The notes under the pieces: model-generated
The model's input: only the letters and a program-made list of their open reading frames with translations
Databases searched by the model: none
Told to the model about the DNA's origin: nothing
Shown: piece by piece, positions 34,866-47,995 of the stretch
Layout of the letters: each line of letters starts with the position of its first letter
Position numbering within the stretch: the first letter of the stretch is position 1
Program-made: the position numbers and the translations under genes
From: Primulina eburnea
Lineage: Eukaryota; Streptophyta; Magnoliopsida; Lamiales; Gesneriaceae
Direction of reading: 5' to 3'
Length of the DNA stretch: 64,000 nt
NCBI RefSeq assembly: GCF_022965805.1
Contig: NC_133108.1
Span: forward strand, 37,459,551 to 37,523,550

Positions 34866-37337
34866 ATGGTGAGATGATGTTTCGGATCTTGTTCTTAGTT
34901 CTTGGATAGGGAAATAGAAGAAAATAACGTTTTTGTTTTGTTCGGATATTGTGATTTGAGTTCCCTATGGTCGTTTTAAAACTGTTCTTGTTGTGATCAG
35001 GGAGAAGCTCCAGCTTTCTTTGTAGATGATCTCCAGGGTGATTACGCAAATGGGCATCACTTAAATTGGAAGGGCAATGAAACCGCTGTTACTATTGACG
35101 GCAATAGAACTGTACGTCGCTTGGAATGAATAATGTTCTTTAAGTGTGTTGTTTCTTTTCTCTCATGGAGTGACAAGTTCTTGGTTTTGAATTTATCGAT
35201 TTAGTATTTCATTGATGTGACGAAAAATGGAGATTCTTCAGAGGTTGGAATTCAAGTTTTTGATAGATCTACTGGAGAATGGTATGGTTTTACTGCACAT
35301 ATAGTTATTGAATTATTGTTGTGTCCTTTCATTTAGAGAGGAGGGGAGGGTTTATACTATCGTCTTTGCAGGCAGATCCCCACTGTTTTAGGGACAAAAC
35401 CTGATCTGTCTAAGGGCCACTCAGCTATTCTTTTAGATGAAGAGCGAATCTTGTTTATTAAGGGGGACTCCACGTCTGATGCTTGCTTTTGGTTTCTCGA
35501 GGTAATGTGGAATCATGTGTTTTTACTGCTGTTGTTAGTTGTAGCCAGGGGCGGATTCTGGAAAATTGAGGGGGCAAGGGGTGGCTAGAGATCTATATTT
35601 TTATTTTGTCACTTGAAAATGCACTCACACTTGTAGGGTCCCCGTCCCTGCTACCTTGAGAGAAGGATGATTGCTCACTTCATCGACTTATTGCAGATAA
35701 ATTTGTATTTATAATTTTATACATAGTGTGGTTAAACTCTGAAATTGTGCAGGTGAATACTCCTTTTGTAAAGGACCAGAAAATCAAATTAGGCACCGAA
35801 GTGGTTGCCTGGAGTAAAGGAGTGATTGGCGAAACTGAAAAGCCAATTGTTATTAGTGGCCCTTCTGGTGTTGGTAAGGGTACCCTCATTTCAAAATTGA
35901 TGGAAGAATTCCCATCAATGTTCGGATTCTCTGTAAGCCACACAACACGTGCTCCAAGGAACCATGAGAAGAATGGTGTCCATTACCATTTCACCGAAAG
36001 AAGTGTCATGGAGAAAGATATTGAAGATGGAAAATTTCTAGAGTTTGCAGCTGTCCATGGAAATCTCTATGGGACAAGTATAGAAGCAGTTGAGGTGGTT
36101 GCGGACAAAGGAAAGGTACGTAATTTCTTGGGGTGTGATTGAAATTTGTTGAGGTGGTTGCGGACAAAGGAAAGGAAAGGCACGTAATTTCTTGGTGTAT
36201 GATTGAAATTTGATAATGTGAGTAATCAATTAATGTTTTGAGTTTTATGCTTCGCATACTTTGATTTTTCACCTGAGAACAATATGATTTCATTTGAAAC
36301 TCTTGGTAATCAAAGAATAAATTTTGGAATCAGATTTGATAATTATCAGATCAATATAGCCTTAGCCCTTTTATTTTACATTGTTAGTGTAGATCTCCAT
36401 TACCGAATCACGGAAATTACACGTTGTGCTGCATTTCTCTACCCCGCTATCTTTTTTTTTACTTGAAAATTCAACAATAACTTTACGCATATGGGTTTTT
36501 TGCATTTCTTTAGCAACTGTAAAGATGGTGGTTTGTGTGACTTCATGTAGAGATGTATCCTTGATATCGATGTTCAAGGGGCGAGGTCTGTGAAGGCTAG
36601 TTCTCTGGAAGCCGTTTTTATCTTTATCTGTCCTCCATCATTCGAGGAGCTTGAGCAACGCCTCCGAGCAAGGTGCTCTTCTATACTTACAGGTGTTTTG
36701 AATAGTCTCTCTGTGCTGGCCCTTTTACTCAAAAAGTTTGTAAAAAATGTGGCAGGGCGACTGAGACAGAAGAACAGATCCAGAAACGACTCCAAAACGC
36801 TAAGTTGGAGCTTGAGCAGGGAAACTCGCCTGGTCTCTTCAACCATATCTTAGTTAACGATAACCTTGATGTGTGTTACGAGAATCTTAAGGTGACTATT
36901 GCATCTTTTTTTTAATGATCCATTCATCAAAAAGAAATTGTTCTTAAATTATCTCTCTTGAATCTTGTAGAAACTTTTGGATCTCGATAGTGGCATCAAG
37001 ACCACCAAGAATCCATGTAAGTTTGTTCCTCTAGTAAAGCATTTAGTTCAAGTTGTTTATAATTGATATTTGGAGTTTTGCTTTGTGTCAATCCAGTTTC
37101 AGAGTCCATTCTTGTGCCAGTACAACATGAGACATCAAAAGTAGAAAACAAGATCATGATAACTTATGCTGCTCGCAAGCAAGAGAATTCAGCTGTTAAC
37201 ACGTATGTTTCTACCTTTTATGTATAGAATAGATTTTCAAATTCTACGTATAATTTTTCAAAAGCTATTGTTTCAGTCCGAAAATCCATAGGTCCCTGTC
37301 ACCTCCTGTATCCTCCCCACTCGCACAAGTTGCATAA
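34866..37337 (+). CDS. Guanylate kinase, plant cytosolic type (spliced)
   Basis: Converts GMP (dGMP) plus ATP to GDP plus ADP in purine nucleotide recycling. Coding exons read from the sequence: 35001-35111, 35205-35281, 35372-35501, 35753-36115, 36551-36672, 36756-36891, 36971-37016, 37097-37202, 37277-37337. All have GT-AG introns and phases that join exactly. The initiator Met lies in an earlier exon; candidates are ATG 34866-34868 before GTGAG (taken here) or 34444-34446 before GTTAG. The product is about 384 residues, the length of Arabidopsis GK-1/GK-2. It has the plant-specific N-terminal region ([10 protein letters not shown]...), then the kinase domain with P-loop [12 protein letters not shown]-binding 'SHTTRAPR' and lid 'RLRAR'. 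No transit peptide. All catalytic motifs are present, so it is likely functional. The only confident host gene here. Confidence 0.93.
35546..35650. repeat. Degraded hAT-MITE-like insertion in a guanylate kinase intron
   Basis: Starts 'caggggcggatt' and ends 'ccccgtccctg', matching the start and end style of the MITE at 33046-33365, with a G-rich stretch inside. The 8 bases on either side do not match, so the target duplication is lost or the call is wrong. Confidence 0.4.
36091..36205 (+). repeat. Tandem duplication across an exon end and splice donor
   Basis: 'gttgaggtggttgcggacaa' through 'aatttcttgg' occurs twice: at the end of the fifth listed exon (donor aaag/gtacg at 36115/36116) and again about 60 bases downstream. 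In the second copy the donor GT has become 'gcac' and 'aaagg' is repeated once more. Confidence 0.85.
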
Positions 37338-38160
37338 ATTCTGATTCCTGCAGCATTTCTTGTAGGTTGGTGCTGGATTTATCATCAATCAAAAGTGGGA
37401 CACCTGGTCGGACAAGGGGTCTGAATATTAACGTATTAGAACCATCCAAAATGGCATAAACGGTACCATTACACCGAGTTAACTCCTCAAATTTATCAAC
37501 TGACGAATTTTCCTTCATAAACTTTTAATCCATTGTTTTATGCCATTTTCTCGGCTCGAAAATGATTGAAATTTCAAGATTGAAGCTCAGTGTAGCCAGA
37601 CAATTTGAGGGTATAGATTCTTGAGAATGTTGCGGCAGTGTAGGTTGGTTAAGTGGAGCTAACATCATGTTCCTAATTGTTGTCTGATGGAAACACTAAG
37701 ATTCATATTGGTCGTCCTCTCTTGGAATATGATAAATTTCTAGAAACTCCATTTACATTTTAGATATATACTATATATATATATATATATATATGTATAA
37801 TGTAATAGTGGTGCTCAGCAAATTTACCTCCAACACTTTCTGTACGTTGAGCAGAACATGGCTGCCATGTGCATTCATGGATGGAAGTAAGAAAAAAGGA
37901 CCACCTTTCATGGATGATACGTGTGGGGTTCCTTTCAAGTTAGCCAACTACGATTTTAGGTTGGGGTTGAAATCTTAGTTCCGAAATCCCGAGTTTATTT
38001 ATTTCTGTGTAACTCAGAAATCCAGAAATGTCTAATAACGATGGGAAGTAATTTCAATAGTAATTGTGATTGATTTTAAATATATGAATGTTTTTCTATG
38101 TTAGGGTCTTGAATTTATAAACTTGTGACTTCGATATCATGATAAAATATCTTGTTTAAT

Positions 38161-38303
38161 CACGGGTTGTATTTTATAAGACGGAGTTCTTATTTGGGTT
38201 GTGTCATCTACGAAAAAGTATTATTTTTTTATTATGAATATCGGTATGATTGACATGTCTCGCATATAAATATTCGTGAGCCCGTCTCACAAGAAATCTA
38301 CTC
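38161..38303 (+). repeat. Degraded palindromic MITE
   Basis: Recognisable centre ('gaaaaagtattatt', 'gaatatcggta') and right end 'ccgtctcacaagaaatctac', left end mostly lost. Confidence 0.5.
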
Positions 38304-38630
38304 AAAAATCATTTCTTAAAAATTAGTTACTTTATTAATGTACTACATCGTGTTTGTTAAATACATGATATCTTTGTAATTCTACCTATTAGACTAGATG
38401 CTCGATCAAATTGGACAATTGGTTTACAAGATTCTTTGATGTTGATGGTACCCTTTGTATAACTGTGAAGCATCAATAATCTCAACTAAGTATTCGATTA
38501 ACTAATAAACTTTTACAAGATGTAGAGTGTTTTTCAAGTATTTTTTATAAAAGATAAGATCATCGAAAAAAAGACTTTGAAATATATTAAAATATTTTAT
38601 TCTATAATTATACGTTCATATTTGATCTAG

Positions 38631-38812
38631 GAGTGAGTCTCATCATATAAGATCGTCTCACGGATCTTAATCTGTGAGACGGGTCAACCCTATCCATATT
38701 CACAATAAAAAGTAATACTCTTAGCATAAAAAATAATACTTTTTCTTGGATAACTCAAATAAGAGATCCGTCTCACAAATATGACTCATGAGACCGTCTC
38801 ACACAAGTTTTT
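38631..38812 (-). repeat. Palindromic MITE copy
   Basis: Full-length reverse-oriented copy with both palindromic arms preserved. Confidence 0.75.
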
Positions 38813-39175
38813 ACCTTGATCTAGACATTGTTAAATTTGTGTCTACGTTGTCATTTAATTTGATACATATTCTGATCTTCCACTAATTATGAGAAGGGAT
38901 GGGTTTTTTCCTCGAAGGCGGGCTTCTCGCATGATAAGTGGTAGACGTCATACTCGACAGCTTGCAAAAAAAAAAAAAAAGAATAAGAAAGGGAATTGAA
39001 TACAAATAATCATTCAGTACTGAAATTTAAAGTGGCGGTCCAGGTCCATTGAATTGTCAGTATACATTTTACCCAGATTCCGTTTAGATAACTATTTATA
39101 AAAATATTTTAAAAATAAATATATGTTTGGACGATTATTCTATAAAAATATTTTTTCAGTTAAAGATGTTTAAAT

Positions 39176-39718
39176 CAGTGTTCTAAAAAGCTCGCTTAAG
39201 CTTGGCAAAAACGCCCCGTTTCGGAGAAAGCGAAAAAAAGCGGTCAAACTGTAGTTTGACCGAATTAAGCATAATTAAGGTGTTTAATTAAGCGTGTTTA
39301 ACCACAATTGATCGTATTTATTAATTTTTTTATTTTGAAGGTATGTTTTTTTTATTTTAAAATAATAAATTAGGTTTATAATTTAGATGTTTATTTTTTA
39401 ATTTTAATTATGATTAAGTATGTCTGATAATGATTTGACAAATATTTAACATTTTTAATGTGTTTTAGTTGCAAAAACAAATTAAGATTGTAATTTTGAT
39501 ATTTTATGATTTTATAAATATGAGAATTAATGCATCAGACATAAAATTTATCATATTTATGTATTATTTTATCTATTTATTGATTTGAGATAATTACAAT
39601 TACACTGAATATAAAAAACGCTTTTTCACGCTTAAGCCTGTGCTAATCTCGCTTAAGCTTGAAAAGCTTGGAGCTTGACATCCGCGCTTCGGGGCGCTTT
39701 ACGCTTTTTAGAACTTTG
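39176..39718. mobile_element. 543-bp hAT-type MITE
   Basis: Terminal inverted repeats CAGTGTTCTAAAAAGC and CAAAGTTCTAAAAAGC (14 of 16) are flanked by 8-bp duplications gtttaaat (39168-39175) and gtttaaac (39719-39726), with one mismatch. Subterminal 'cgcttaagcttg' and its inverse extend the symmetry. AT-rich interior, no coding frame. Class: hAT-like non-autonomous. Confidence 0.8.
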
Positions 39719-39726
39719 GTTTAAAC

Positions 39727-41040
39727 AACTGTTTTTTATTATTATAAAAATATAAAAAATAATTTTCAACTATTCTTTAAAACATGTACTCAGAGAATTA
39801 ATTTTAAAAAAACATTTTCAAATTTTTATTTTCTATAAAAAACTCATCTAAAAACATAATTTACAAATTTTGAACTCGTAAAACACTAAAAATATTTTTA
39901 CGATACTTTTATAAACTGAGCCTAGGGATACCGACCGGGCAGGGGCGAGTTTGTCACCTTCATCCATTAATTCAATATTCACTGTCATATCCGTTACGAT
40001 ATCCGCTTTTTCTGGTTCTGGAAATCCCCGAATCCGTATTCCCAGAGATCAAAACTCCATCCATGCCTTTATCTCTATTTCAAAAATATTAATGGGATAT
40101 GGTGGGAGGGAGGGAGCTCGGAGATTTCTGTCCTTGTTTTTGGATTTTTTCGGGAGGCTCAGAACTTATTGAAAAAATTGTCATCTCTAATGTTTAATCC
40201 ATCGTTTTCTATTTGCTACCAAAGGATAATATTCTTATCAGTTGCATGACAAAAAGATAAAACAACGAAAAATTATTTTTTTAAAAAAAAAATAAAGAGA
40301 GAGAGCCGATATTTGTGACATTTCAAAGAATATTTTCAAACTTTGTGGGGCTTATCGACGGGGATCACTTTTGGAAAGTTCATGAAAAGCACCACCCCCC
40401 ATTTAATATATTTCTCTGGCTGAGTCTTGTTAATTCTTTGGAATATTTTATTTAAAAGCGTGTTAGGGTTTTTTTTTTTTTTTAAAAAGCGTACTAGGGT
40501 TGTTAACGAATTATATCGAGCTAAATATTAAGAAAAATACACACTATTAGAATTATATTTATTTAATAAAAATAAATAAAGAATATTAATAGAGTATTAA
40601 AATGTGCGACAGATCGTAAATTATTACACAAAATAATTTAAATTCGAGTTTGACTTGAAAAAAAAAAATTCATACCCCGAAATAAAAATCCACCCGCAAA
40701 TTCATAAGAGATCAAACCAATAGTAGAAGATATTTAATCTACTTTTTTTTATTTTGTGTTTAATTTTTTTTATGAAAAAATAAATTAAATTTCTCAAAAT
40801 CCAAAAACATCGACGTCACTCATTGATTTATGTTATATTTTATTAGTGTAGTGAAAGTTACAATGACGGTCCATAATCAATATACGGCTCAACCCATAAT
40901 ATTGAAATCATTGTGTTCAGCCCATATCGGCTCCAGCTTCTTCTTTTTTTAAGACCGGCCCACCAGCCTGTAATCGTCGAATTTCCAAATAAATTTTTTA
41001 TATTTTTATTTCGTATATAAATATATCTCAAATTTACCCA

Positions 41041-41105
<65 letters not shown>

Positions 41106-41150
41106 GTTAACAACTTGTATCTATCTACTTGTAATGAATCATAATGTGAG
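39727..41150. other. Intergenic with compound microsatellite
   Basis: No recognisable gene. The 73-codon frame at 39951-40172 and the Cys-Val repeat frame near 41000 are chance or repeat-driven. Confidence 0.5.
41041..41105. repeat. Compound microsatellite C17-(CA)n-(TA)n
   Basis: A run of 17 C followed by about 18 CA units and then TA units. Confidence 0.95.
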
Positions 41151-41325
41151 TGAGTAAGTATTTTGTTTGACGATCTCACGAATTTATTTTCGTGAAACAG
41201 ATCAACACGATCTATATTAAAAATGAAAAATAATATTTTTAACATGAAACATAATATTTCTTCCATGAATCAGATCGTGCTGAAAATTTCTAATTAATCT
41301 GTAGACAGTTTCATATAAATTTTTG
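41151..41325 (+). repeat. Degraded palindromic MITE
   Basis: Only fragments such as 'gacgatctcacgaatttatt' and 'gaaaaataatatttttaaca' remain alignable. Confidence 0.4.
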
Positions 41326-41471
41326 TATTTATATATATCTCAAATTAAACAGATGTAACAATATCAAGGAATTGAATGATGTCCCAAAATAGAACCATAA
41401 TAGTCTAAAATATACTATACTAGTATCTTTAATAGTGTACATGCTAAAAATAAATAAATAAATAGTTAGTA

Positions 41472-41528
<57 letters not shown>

Positions 41529-41685
41529 TATATATATATATTCTACAATATGTTTTAAATTTTAGGATTATTTTATTCTAAGTAACTAGATTGGTTGAAT
41601 CTTTATATATATATTATATTATATATATAATTTCCATCCACTTGTGTCCCCTTAAATGAATGTTTTGCATTTATCAACTTTCAAG

Positions 41686-41746
<61 letters not shown>
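41472..41746. repeat. Two (TA)n microsatellites flanking short unique DNA
   Basis: TA runs at 41472-41541 and 41689-41746, the second ending 44 bases before element A2. Confidence 0.9.
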
Positions 41747-41748
<2 letters not shown>

Positions 41749-41789
41749 ACCCTATGCTTAAAAAGATTGAAAAAGATATTAGATATATG

Positions 41790-42066
41790 TGTTGAAAATA
41801 AATGATTTGAATATTGAAAAGTAATAGTTGAATATTTGAATGTTGAAAATAAGAGTTGTAAAATTAGAAATTTGTATGTGATGATGTAGGTAATGATGTA
41901 TTTTATTTTTTGGATTATGTGTAATGAAACTCTATAAATAGATCTCTCATTTGTGAAAAAAATCACAATTGAGTAGAGAGAAAAATATTATAAAGTGTGT
42001 ACTTTGGTAAATTTTGAGAGTTTGAGATTTTTACTTTTTACCGTAAATTTTTATTTTTTCACAACA
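41790..42066 (+). repeat. 5' LTR of A2
   Basis: 277 bp with TATA-like 'ctataaataga'; followed by the same 'cgttatcagcacgaagctc' primer site at 42067. Confidence 0.92.
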
Positions 42067-42593
42067 CGTTATCAGCACGAAGCTCTAAAAGTCCTTCATA
42101 CTTTTCCAAGCTCCAAACAGAAGAGAAAGGTAACAAAAGTAATAATATTTATTTTACTGTTATTTATTTATTGTGTATATATTTAATATATAATATAATG
42201 TTATTATTAGAAATAATACAAATAAATTTTTCAAAAACTTGTTATAAATCCTGGGAGGATGTTAAGACGACATCTCACACTCCCGGTAAGGGATACGACA
42301 AGTATAAAAGCATATAAGGTTTTTAAACAAAATAAATTATGACACTCATTATAATATTATGATATGATATACATAATTATTTAAACATGTCTAATATTAT
42401 ATATACCATATTATTACCATAAAATTATACAAACACATACCTTTATTTTTTTGTACACCAACGGTTATAAATGGTAAAAAAAACGGCTAGTTTTTGCCCT
42501 ATAAATATGATCTCACAAACACATTCAATCACTCCAACTTTCTCTTCTTCTCTAAAAATTATTCATCATCAAATTTTTCGAAGAAAAAAAAAG

Positions 42594-42749
42594 ATGGCTT
42601 TCTCAAGGATATTTTTAATTATTTTGGTTATCATACTCACGAGTCTTGTATTTATCGGAGAATATCCTCCTCGTGCGTTTTCTTTATTTTTACAAATACT
42701 TGTACTTGTTGTTTATCCGTTATTTTGTATTGCAATATTTATTAACTAA
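42594..42749 (+). CDS. Short hydrophobic leader ORF of A2
   Basis: 51 codons, same length and position as 7154-7309 in A1. Encodes two hydrophobic stretches around 'GEYPPR'. Six or seven differences from A1, nearly all non-synonymous. Function unknown; an upstream in-frame extension exists to 42471. Confidence 0.3.
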   Translation: MAFSRIFLIILVIILTSLVFIGEYPPRAFSLFLQILVLVVYPLFCIAIFIN

Positions 42750-42780
42750 TAAAATGCATCGTAATTTTTTTAGTACCACC

Positions 42781-43814
42781 ATGTCAAATTTAACAAAGCT
42801 CGAATTTGTTGCGCTCGACATCACGAGAAAGAATTATATGTCATGGACTCTAGATGTAGAAATGCATCTTGAGTCATTGGGTCTAAGCGAAACCATTAAA
42901 GAAAATGGCATATGCACGTCACAAGAAAAGGCAAGAGCCATGATATTTTTACGTCGACATCTCGACGATGGATTGAAATGACTGAAAAAAATCCCATGGC
43001 TTTGTGGAAGGGATTAAAAGAAAGATTCGAACATATAAGAGAAGTTATACTTCCGACCGCCCGGGATGAATGAAATACATTGAGATTCCAAGACTTTAAA
43101 AAAGTCAGTGATTACAATTCAGCGATGTATAGAATAATCTCGCAATTAAAATTTTGTGGACATGAGGTCACAGAATCTGATATGCTTGAAAAAACATTTT
43201 CCACGTTTCATGCATCAAATATTATTCTACAGCAACAATATAGAGTACGTGGATTCGCGAGATATTCTGAACTCATCGCTTGTCTTCTTGTGACGGAAAA
43301 AAACAATGAGCTATTAATGAGAAATCATCAGTCCCGACCCACTGGATCAACATCATTTCCAGAAGTAAATGCTGTAAGTAAAAATGAATTTAAACCTGGA
43401 AACCAAAATCAATTTCAAAGACAAGGTTTTGGTCGTGGACGTGGACGTGGAATTGGTCGTGGTCGTGGACGCGGCCGTGGTTTTGAAAATAATAGAAATA
43501 GTTATTTTTATAACTCATCTCAAAAGAGCGTCCCAAACCATCCACTGAAAAGGCATAATGAGAATACAAGTGTTAATGAGAATCACTCAAAAAGATATGA
43601 AAGTTCTTGTTACAGATGTGGTACTCCAGGACATTGGTTCAAAGTTTGTCGAGCCCCTGAGCACCTTTGTAAACTTTATAATGAATCATTAAAGGGGAAA
43701 GAAAAGGAGACCAACTTCACTGAACGCAGTGACCGTTTGAGTGATTCAACTCATTTTGATGCTGGTGATTTTATGAATGATTTTTCTGGAAAGATCAATA
43801 TTTTTGTGGGATAG
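42781..43814 (+). pseudogene. gag of A2 (frameshift plus stop)
   Basis: MSNLTKLEF start, then a frameshift near 42975. In the new frame a TGA near 43068 (a probable former Trp) precedes an open stretch from 43080 to 43814. That stretch holds the capsid C-terminal part ('MLEKTFSTFHASN'), a Gly/Arg-rich tract and the zinc knuckle CYRCGTPGHWFKVC. It provides the reference that shows the A1 gag deletion. Confidence 0.87.
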
Positions 43815-44013
43815 AAATGAACAATATTGATGCTGCAGATTTTCTCAACGATTTCTCTGAAAATGAACAATATAATGGTAGAATATAAAAGTACAATAAT
43901 TTATTTTTCATGTATTCATAGAATAATGTTTTATTGTATAATTATGATATGTGTTATATTTAAATATATATTGCCAGTAATTTATTTCATTGCATATTTT
44001 TTGAAGTTCAAAT

Positions 44014-47000
44014 ATGGAAAATGCTATGAGCAAAGCTGAAGTTTGCATACCCGATAGTGGTACAACGCACACTATCCTCCGAGATAAAAGATATTTCTTG
44101 GAACTAAAACCAACAAAAACAACGGTGAATACAATATCAGGTCCTGTAGACTTGATTAAAGGATGTGGTAAATCACAATTTTTGGTACCTAATGGTACAA
44201 AATTTTTGATCAATGATGCTTTATATTCACCACAATCGAAAAGAAATTTGTTGAGTTTTAATGATATATATTTCCATGGGTATGATACTCAAACAATGAA
44301 TGAAGGGAATGAGAAATATATGTGTCTTATCACATATAAATCAGGAAAGAAATATGTGATTGAAAAACTATCAATGCTCCCTACTGGATTGCATTATACA
44401 CATATAAGTCCCATTGAATCAAATATGGTAGTTGATAATTCTTCGATATTAACCAATTGGCATGATCGATTGGGACATCTTGGTTCAACAATGTTGCGAA
44501 GAATTATAGAAAATACACATGGTCATCCACTGAAAGACCAGAAGATCTTTCAGAATAATAAGTTTCAATGAAAGCATGTTCTCTTGGAAAACTTATTATA
44601 AGACCATCACCAGTCAAAATCCAAACTGAATCACCAATGTTTCTTGAACGTATTCAGGGTGATATTTGTGGACCAATCCATCCACCATGTGGACCATTCA
44701 GATACTTTATGGTATTGATTGATGCCTACAGTAGATGGTCACATGTATGTTTATTGTCAACTCGAAATGTTGCATTTACAAGATTACTTGCTCAAATAAT
44801 AAAATTGAGGAATCAGTTTCCCGATTATAAAATCAAGAAAATTAGACTTGATAATGCTGGTGAATTTACTTTCCAGACTTTCAATTATTATTGTATGTCT
44901 ATGGGAATCATTGTTGAGCATCCTGTTGCTCATGTACATACACAGAATGGATTGGCTGAATCATTGATTAAACGTCTGCAAATGATTGCTAGACCAATGA
45001 TTATGAAAACAAAGCTCCCTATTTCTATATAGGGACATGCAATTTTACATGATGCTTCATTAATTCGTATCAGACCAAGTGCATATCATAAATACTCCCC
45101 ATTACAGCTTGCATTTGGTAAAGAACCATACATTTCTCATCTGAGAATTTTTGGATGTATGGTGTATGTGCCTATTGCACCACCACAACGAAAGAAAATG
45201 GGACCTCAAAGAAAGATTGGAATTTATATCGGTTATGATAGTCCATCAATCATTCGATATCTTGAACCTCAGACAGGCGACGTGTTCACAGCACGTTTTG
45301 CTGATTGTCATTTTAATGAGGAAATCTTCCCAATGTTAGGGGGAGAACAGAAACATACTGAAAAGGAAATTACATGGTATGTATCATCATTGTTACATCT
45401 GGATCCAAGAACAAAATAATGTGAAAAAGATGTACAACAAATTGTACACTTGCAAAGAATAGCAAATCCAATACCAGATGCATTTGCAGACACAAAAGGG
45501 GTAACTAAATCATATATACATGCTGCAAATGCCCCTGCTCGAATTGAAATTCCAAAGAAACAAATGGAAGATACTCATGATGTCATTAAACGCCTGAAGC
45601 GTGGAAGACCAGTCGGTTCCAAGGATAAAAATCCTCGAAAAAGAAAATTCATAGAGAAACACGATGATCACAAAATAAAGAATGATGTTTCTGAAGAAAC
45701 ACATGATGATCACAAAATAGAGAATGATGTTCCTGAAGAAACACATGATGATGAAAATGTTCTGTCAGAACCAAAAACTGACGAGAATCATGAAATCTCT
45801 ATCAATTACATTAATACAGGAAAAATATGGAACCGAAAATATATAGATGAAATTGATGATATATTTTCTTATAATGTGACAATCGACATCATAAATGATA
45901 ACGAAGATCATGAACCAAAATCTTTTGGTGAATGTAAAAATCGGCAGGATTGGATAAAATGGAAAGATGCCATCCAGGTTGAATTAGATTCGCTAAATAA
46001 AAGTAATGTTTTTGGACCTATAGTCCTTACACCTGAAGGTGTAAAACCTGTTGGATACAAATGAGTTTTTATTCGAGAGCGAAATGAGAAAAATGAAATA
46101 GTAAGATATAAAGCTCGACTTGTTGCACAAGGTTTTTCTCAAAGGCCTAGAATTGATTATGAAGAAACGTATTCTCCTGTGATAGATGCAATTACGTTTC
46201 GGTATTTGATTAGCTTGGCGGTATCTGAAAATTTAGAAATGCGTCTTATGGATGTTGTTACAGCTTACTTATATGGATCACTTGATCGTAATATATATAT
46301 GAAAATCCCGGAAAGATTTAAGATGCCTGAAGCACAAAGTTCAAAACCCAGGGAATGTTATTCTGTGAAATTACAAAGATCATTATATGGGTTAAAACAA
46401 TCAGGTCGAATGTGGTATAATCGACTAAGTGATCACTTGATGAAAAAGGGATATGTAAATAATTCAATATGCCCTTGTGTTTTCATTAAGAAAACAACAT
46501 CCGGATGCGTAATTATTGCTGTGTATGTTGATGATTTAAACATCATTGGAACGAATAAGGAAATTCAAGAAGTTGTGTCATACTTGAAGGAAGAATTTAA
46601 AATGAAGGATCTTGGAAAAACCAAGTATTGTCTGGGTTTACAAATTGAACAAAAAGAATGTGGAATGTTTGTTCACCACACAAATTATACAGAAAAGATC
46701 CTTAAACATTTTAATATGGATAAAGCAAATCCTTTAAGTACTCTAATGGTTGTTAGATCATTAAACATAGAAAAGGATCCATTCCGTCCATGTGAAGATG
46801 ATGAAGATATTCTTGGTCCAGAAGTACCATATTTAAGTGCCATCGGTGCCCTTATGTACCTTACAAATTGTACAAGGCCTGATATATCTTTTGTCGTGAA
46901 TCTGTTGGCAAGATTTAGCACATATCCAACAAAGAGACACTGGAACGGAATTAAACATATATTCCGTTATCTACGAGGAACGACAGACTTGGGACTTTTG

Positions 47001-47470
47001 TATTCAAAATATGCTAATCCAAGTATAATTGGTTATGCTGGATACTTATCTGATCCACACAAGACACGTTCCCAAACTGGATATGTATTTACTCGTGGAG
47101 GCACTGCAATATCTTGGCGTTCACAGAAACAAACGCTCGTAACAACTTCATCAAATCATGCCGAGATTATTGCACTACATGAAGCAAGTCATGAATGTGT
47201 GTGGTTAAAATCAATGACCCAACATATCCAAATCTCATGCGGATTATCATTCGATGAGAAGCCTGTGATACTATATGAAGATAATGCTGCATGTGTTGCT
47301 CAAATGAAAGAAAGATACATAAAAAGCGACAGAACTAAACATATTCCTCCTAAGTTCTTCGCATTCACCAAGGAGCTTGAGAAGAATTAATGTATTGATG
47401 TTCGTCACATTCAATCAAGTGAAAACTCATCAGATCTCTTCACAAAGGCACTTCCTACGTCAATATTCAG
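44014..47470 (+). pseudogene. pol of A2 (PR, IN, RT, RNase H; several breaks)
   Basis: Protease with DSGT (44014 on), integrase HHCC module and catalytic core, RT with YVDD near 46525 and RNase H. Breaks: a one-base loss near 44569 within the integrase zinc module, TAG at about 45030 (Trp in A1), TAA near 45417 (Gln in A1), TGA near 46062 (Trp in A1) and TAA near 47388. Most stops fit a single C-to-T or G-to-A change. The RT-RNase H stretch 46179-47390 is the longest open piece. Confidence 0.9.
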
Positions 47471-47605
47471 AAAGCACATATATAATATTGGAGATGCGCA
47501 ATCTACGAAATTTGTGAAGAATTGTTCATGTCAACATCAAGGGGAGTTTACGTGACTGCACTCTTTTTCCCTTACTATGGTTTTTATCCCAATGGGTTTT
47601 TCAAG

Positions 47606-47682
47606 TAAGGTTTTTAACGAGGCAGTACAAAACACGTATTGAATAAGGTTTTTAACGAGGCAGTACAAAACACGTATTGAAG
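47606..47682. repeat. 39-bp tandem duplication before the A2 3' LTR
   Basis: 'aaggtttttaacgaggcagt' to 'cacgtattga' occurs twice; A1 has one copy. Confidence 0.85.
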
Positions 47683-47718
47683 ACATCATCGTATCATGAT
47701 CATCATCACAAACGGGAG

Positions 47719-47995
47719 TGTTGAAAATGAATGATTTGAATATTGAAAAGTAATAGTTGAATATTTGAATGTTGAAAATAAGAGTTGTAAAATTAGAAAT
47801 TTGTGTGTGATGATGTAGGTAATGATGTATTTTATTTTTTGGATTATGTGTAATGAAACTCTATAAATAGATCTCTCATTTGTGAAGAAAATCACAATTG
47901 AGTAGAGAGAAAAATATTATAAAGTGTGTAGTTTGGTAAATTTTGAGAGTTTGAGATTTTTACTTGTTACCATAAATTTTTACTTTTTCACAATA
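47719..47995 (+). repeat. 3' LTR of A2
   Basis: 277 bp; preceded by a polypurine tract interrupted by C (aacgggag); followed by atatg. Confidence 0.92.

Larger units (their letters stand above)
37338..39167. other. Intergenic, downstream of guanylate kinase
   Basis: No gene recognised. A minus-strand 81-codon frame (37273-37518) overlaps the last exon antisense and has no known domain. A (TA)n run lies at 37770-37794 and palindromic MITEs at 38161-38303 and 38631-38812. Confidence 0.5.
41790..47995 (+). mobile_element. Ty1/copia LTR retrotransposon A2 (complete but defective)
   Basis: The LTRs (41790-42066 and 47719-47995) begin TGTTGAAAAT. The 5' LTR ends CACAACA and the 3' LTR ends CACAATA, a terminal CA changed to TA. 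Target duplication atatg flanks it (41785-41789 and 47996-48000). The primer site is identical to A1. Longer than A1 because it retains the capsid region. LTRs differ at about eight of 277 sites by eye, so it is older than A1. Confidence 0.93.

Noticed and set aside
35546..35650. Confident hAT MITE call in the guanylate kinase intron
   Set aside because: Ends resemble the family, but the flanking 8 bases do not match; kept only as a low-confidence repeat.
37273..37518. 81-codon minus-strand frame over the guanylate kinase 3' end
   Set aside because: Antisense to the last exon and downstream sequence, no promoter or domain seen.
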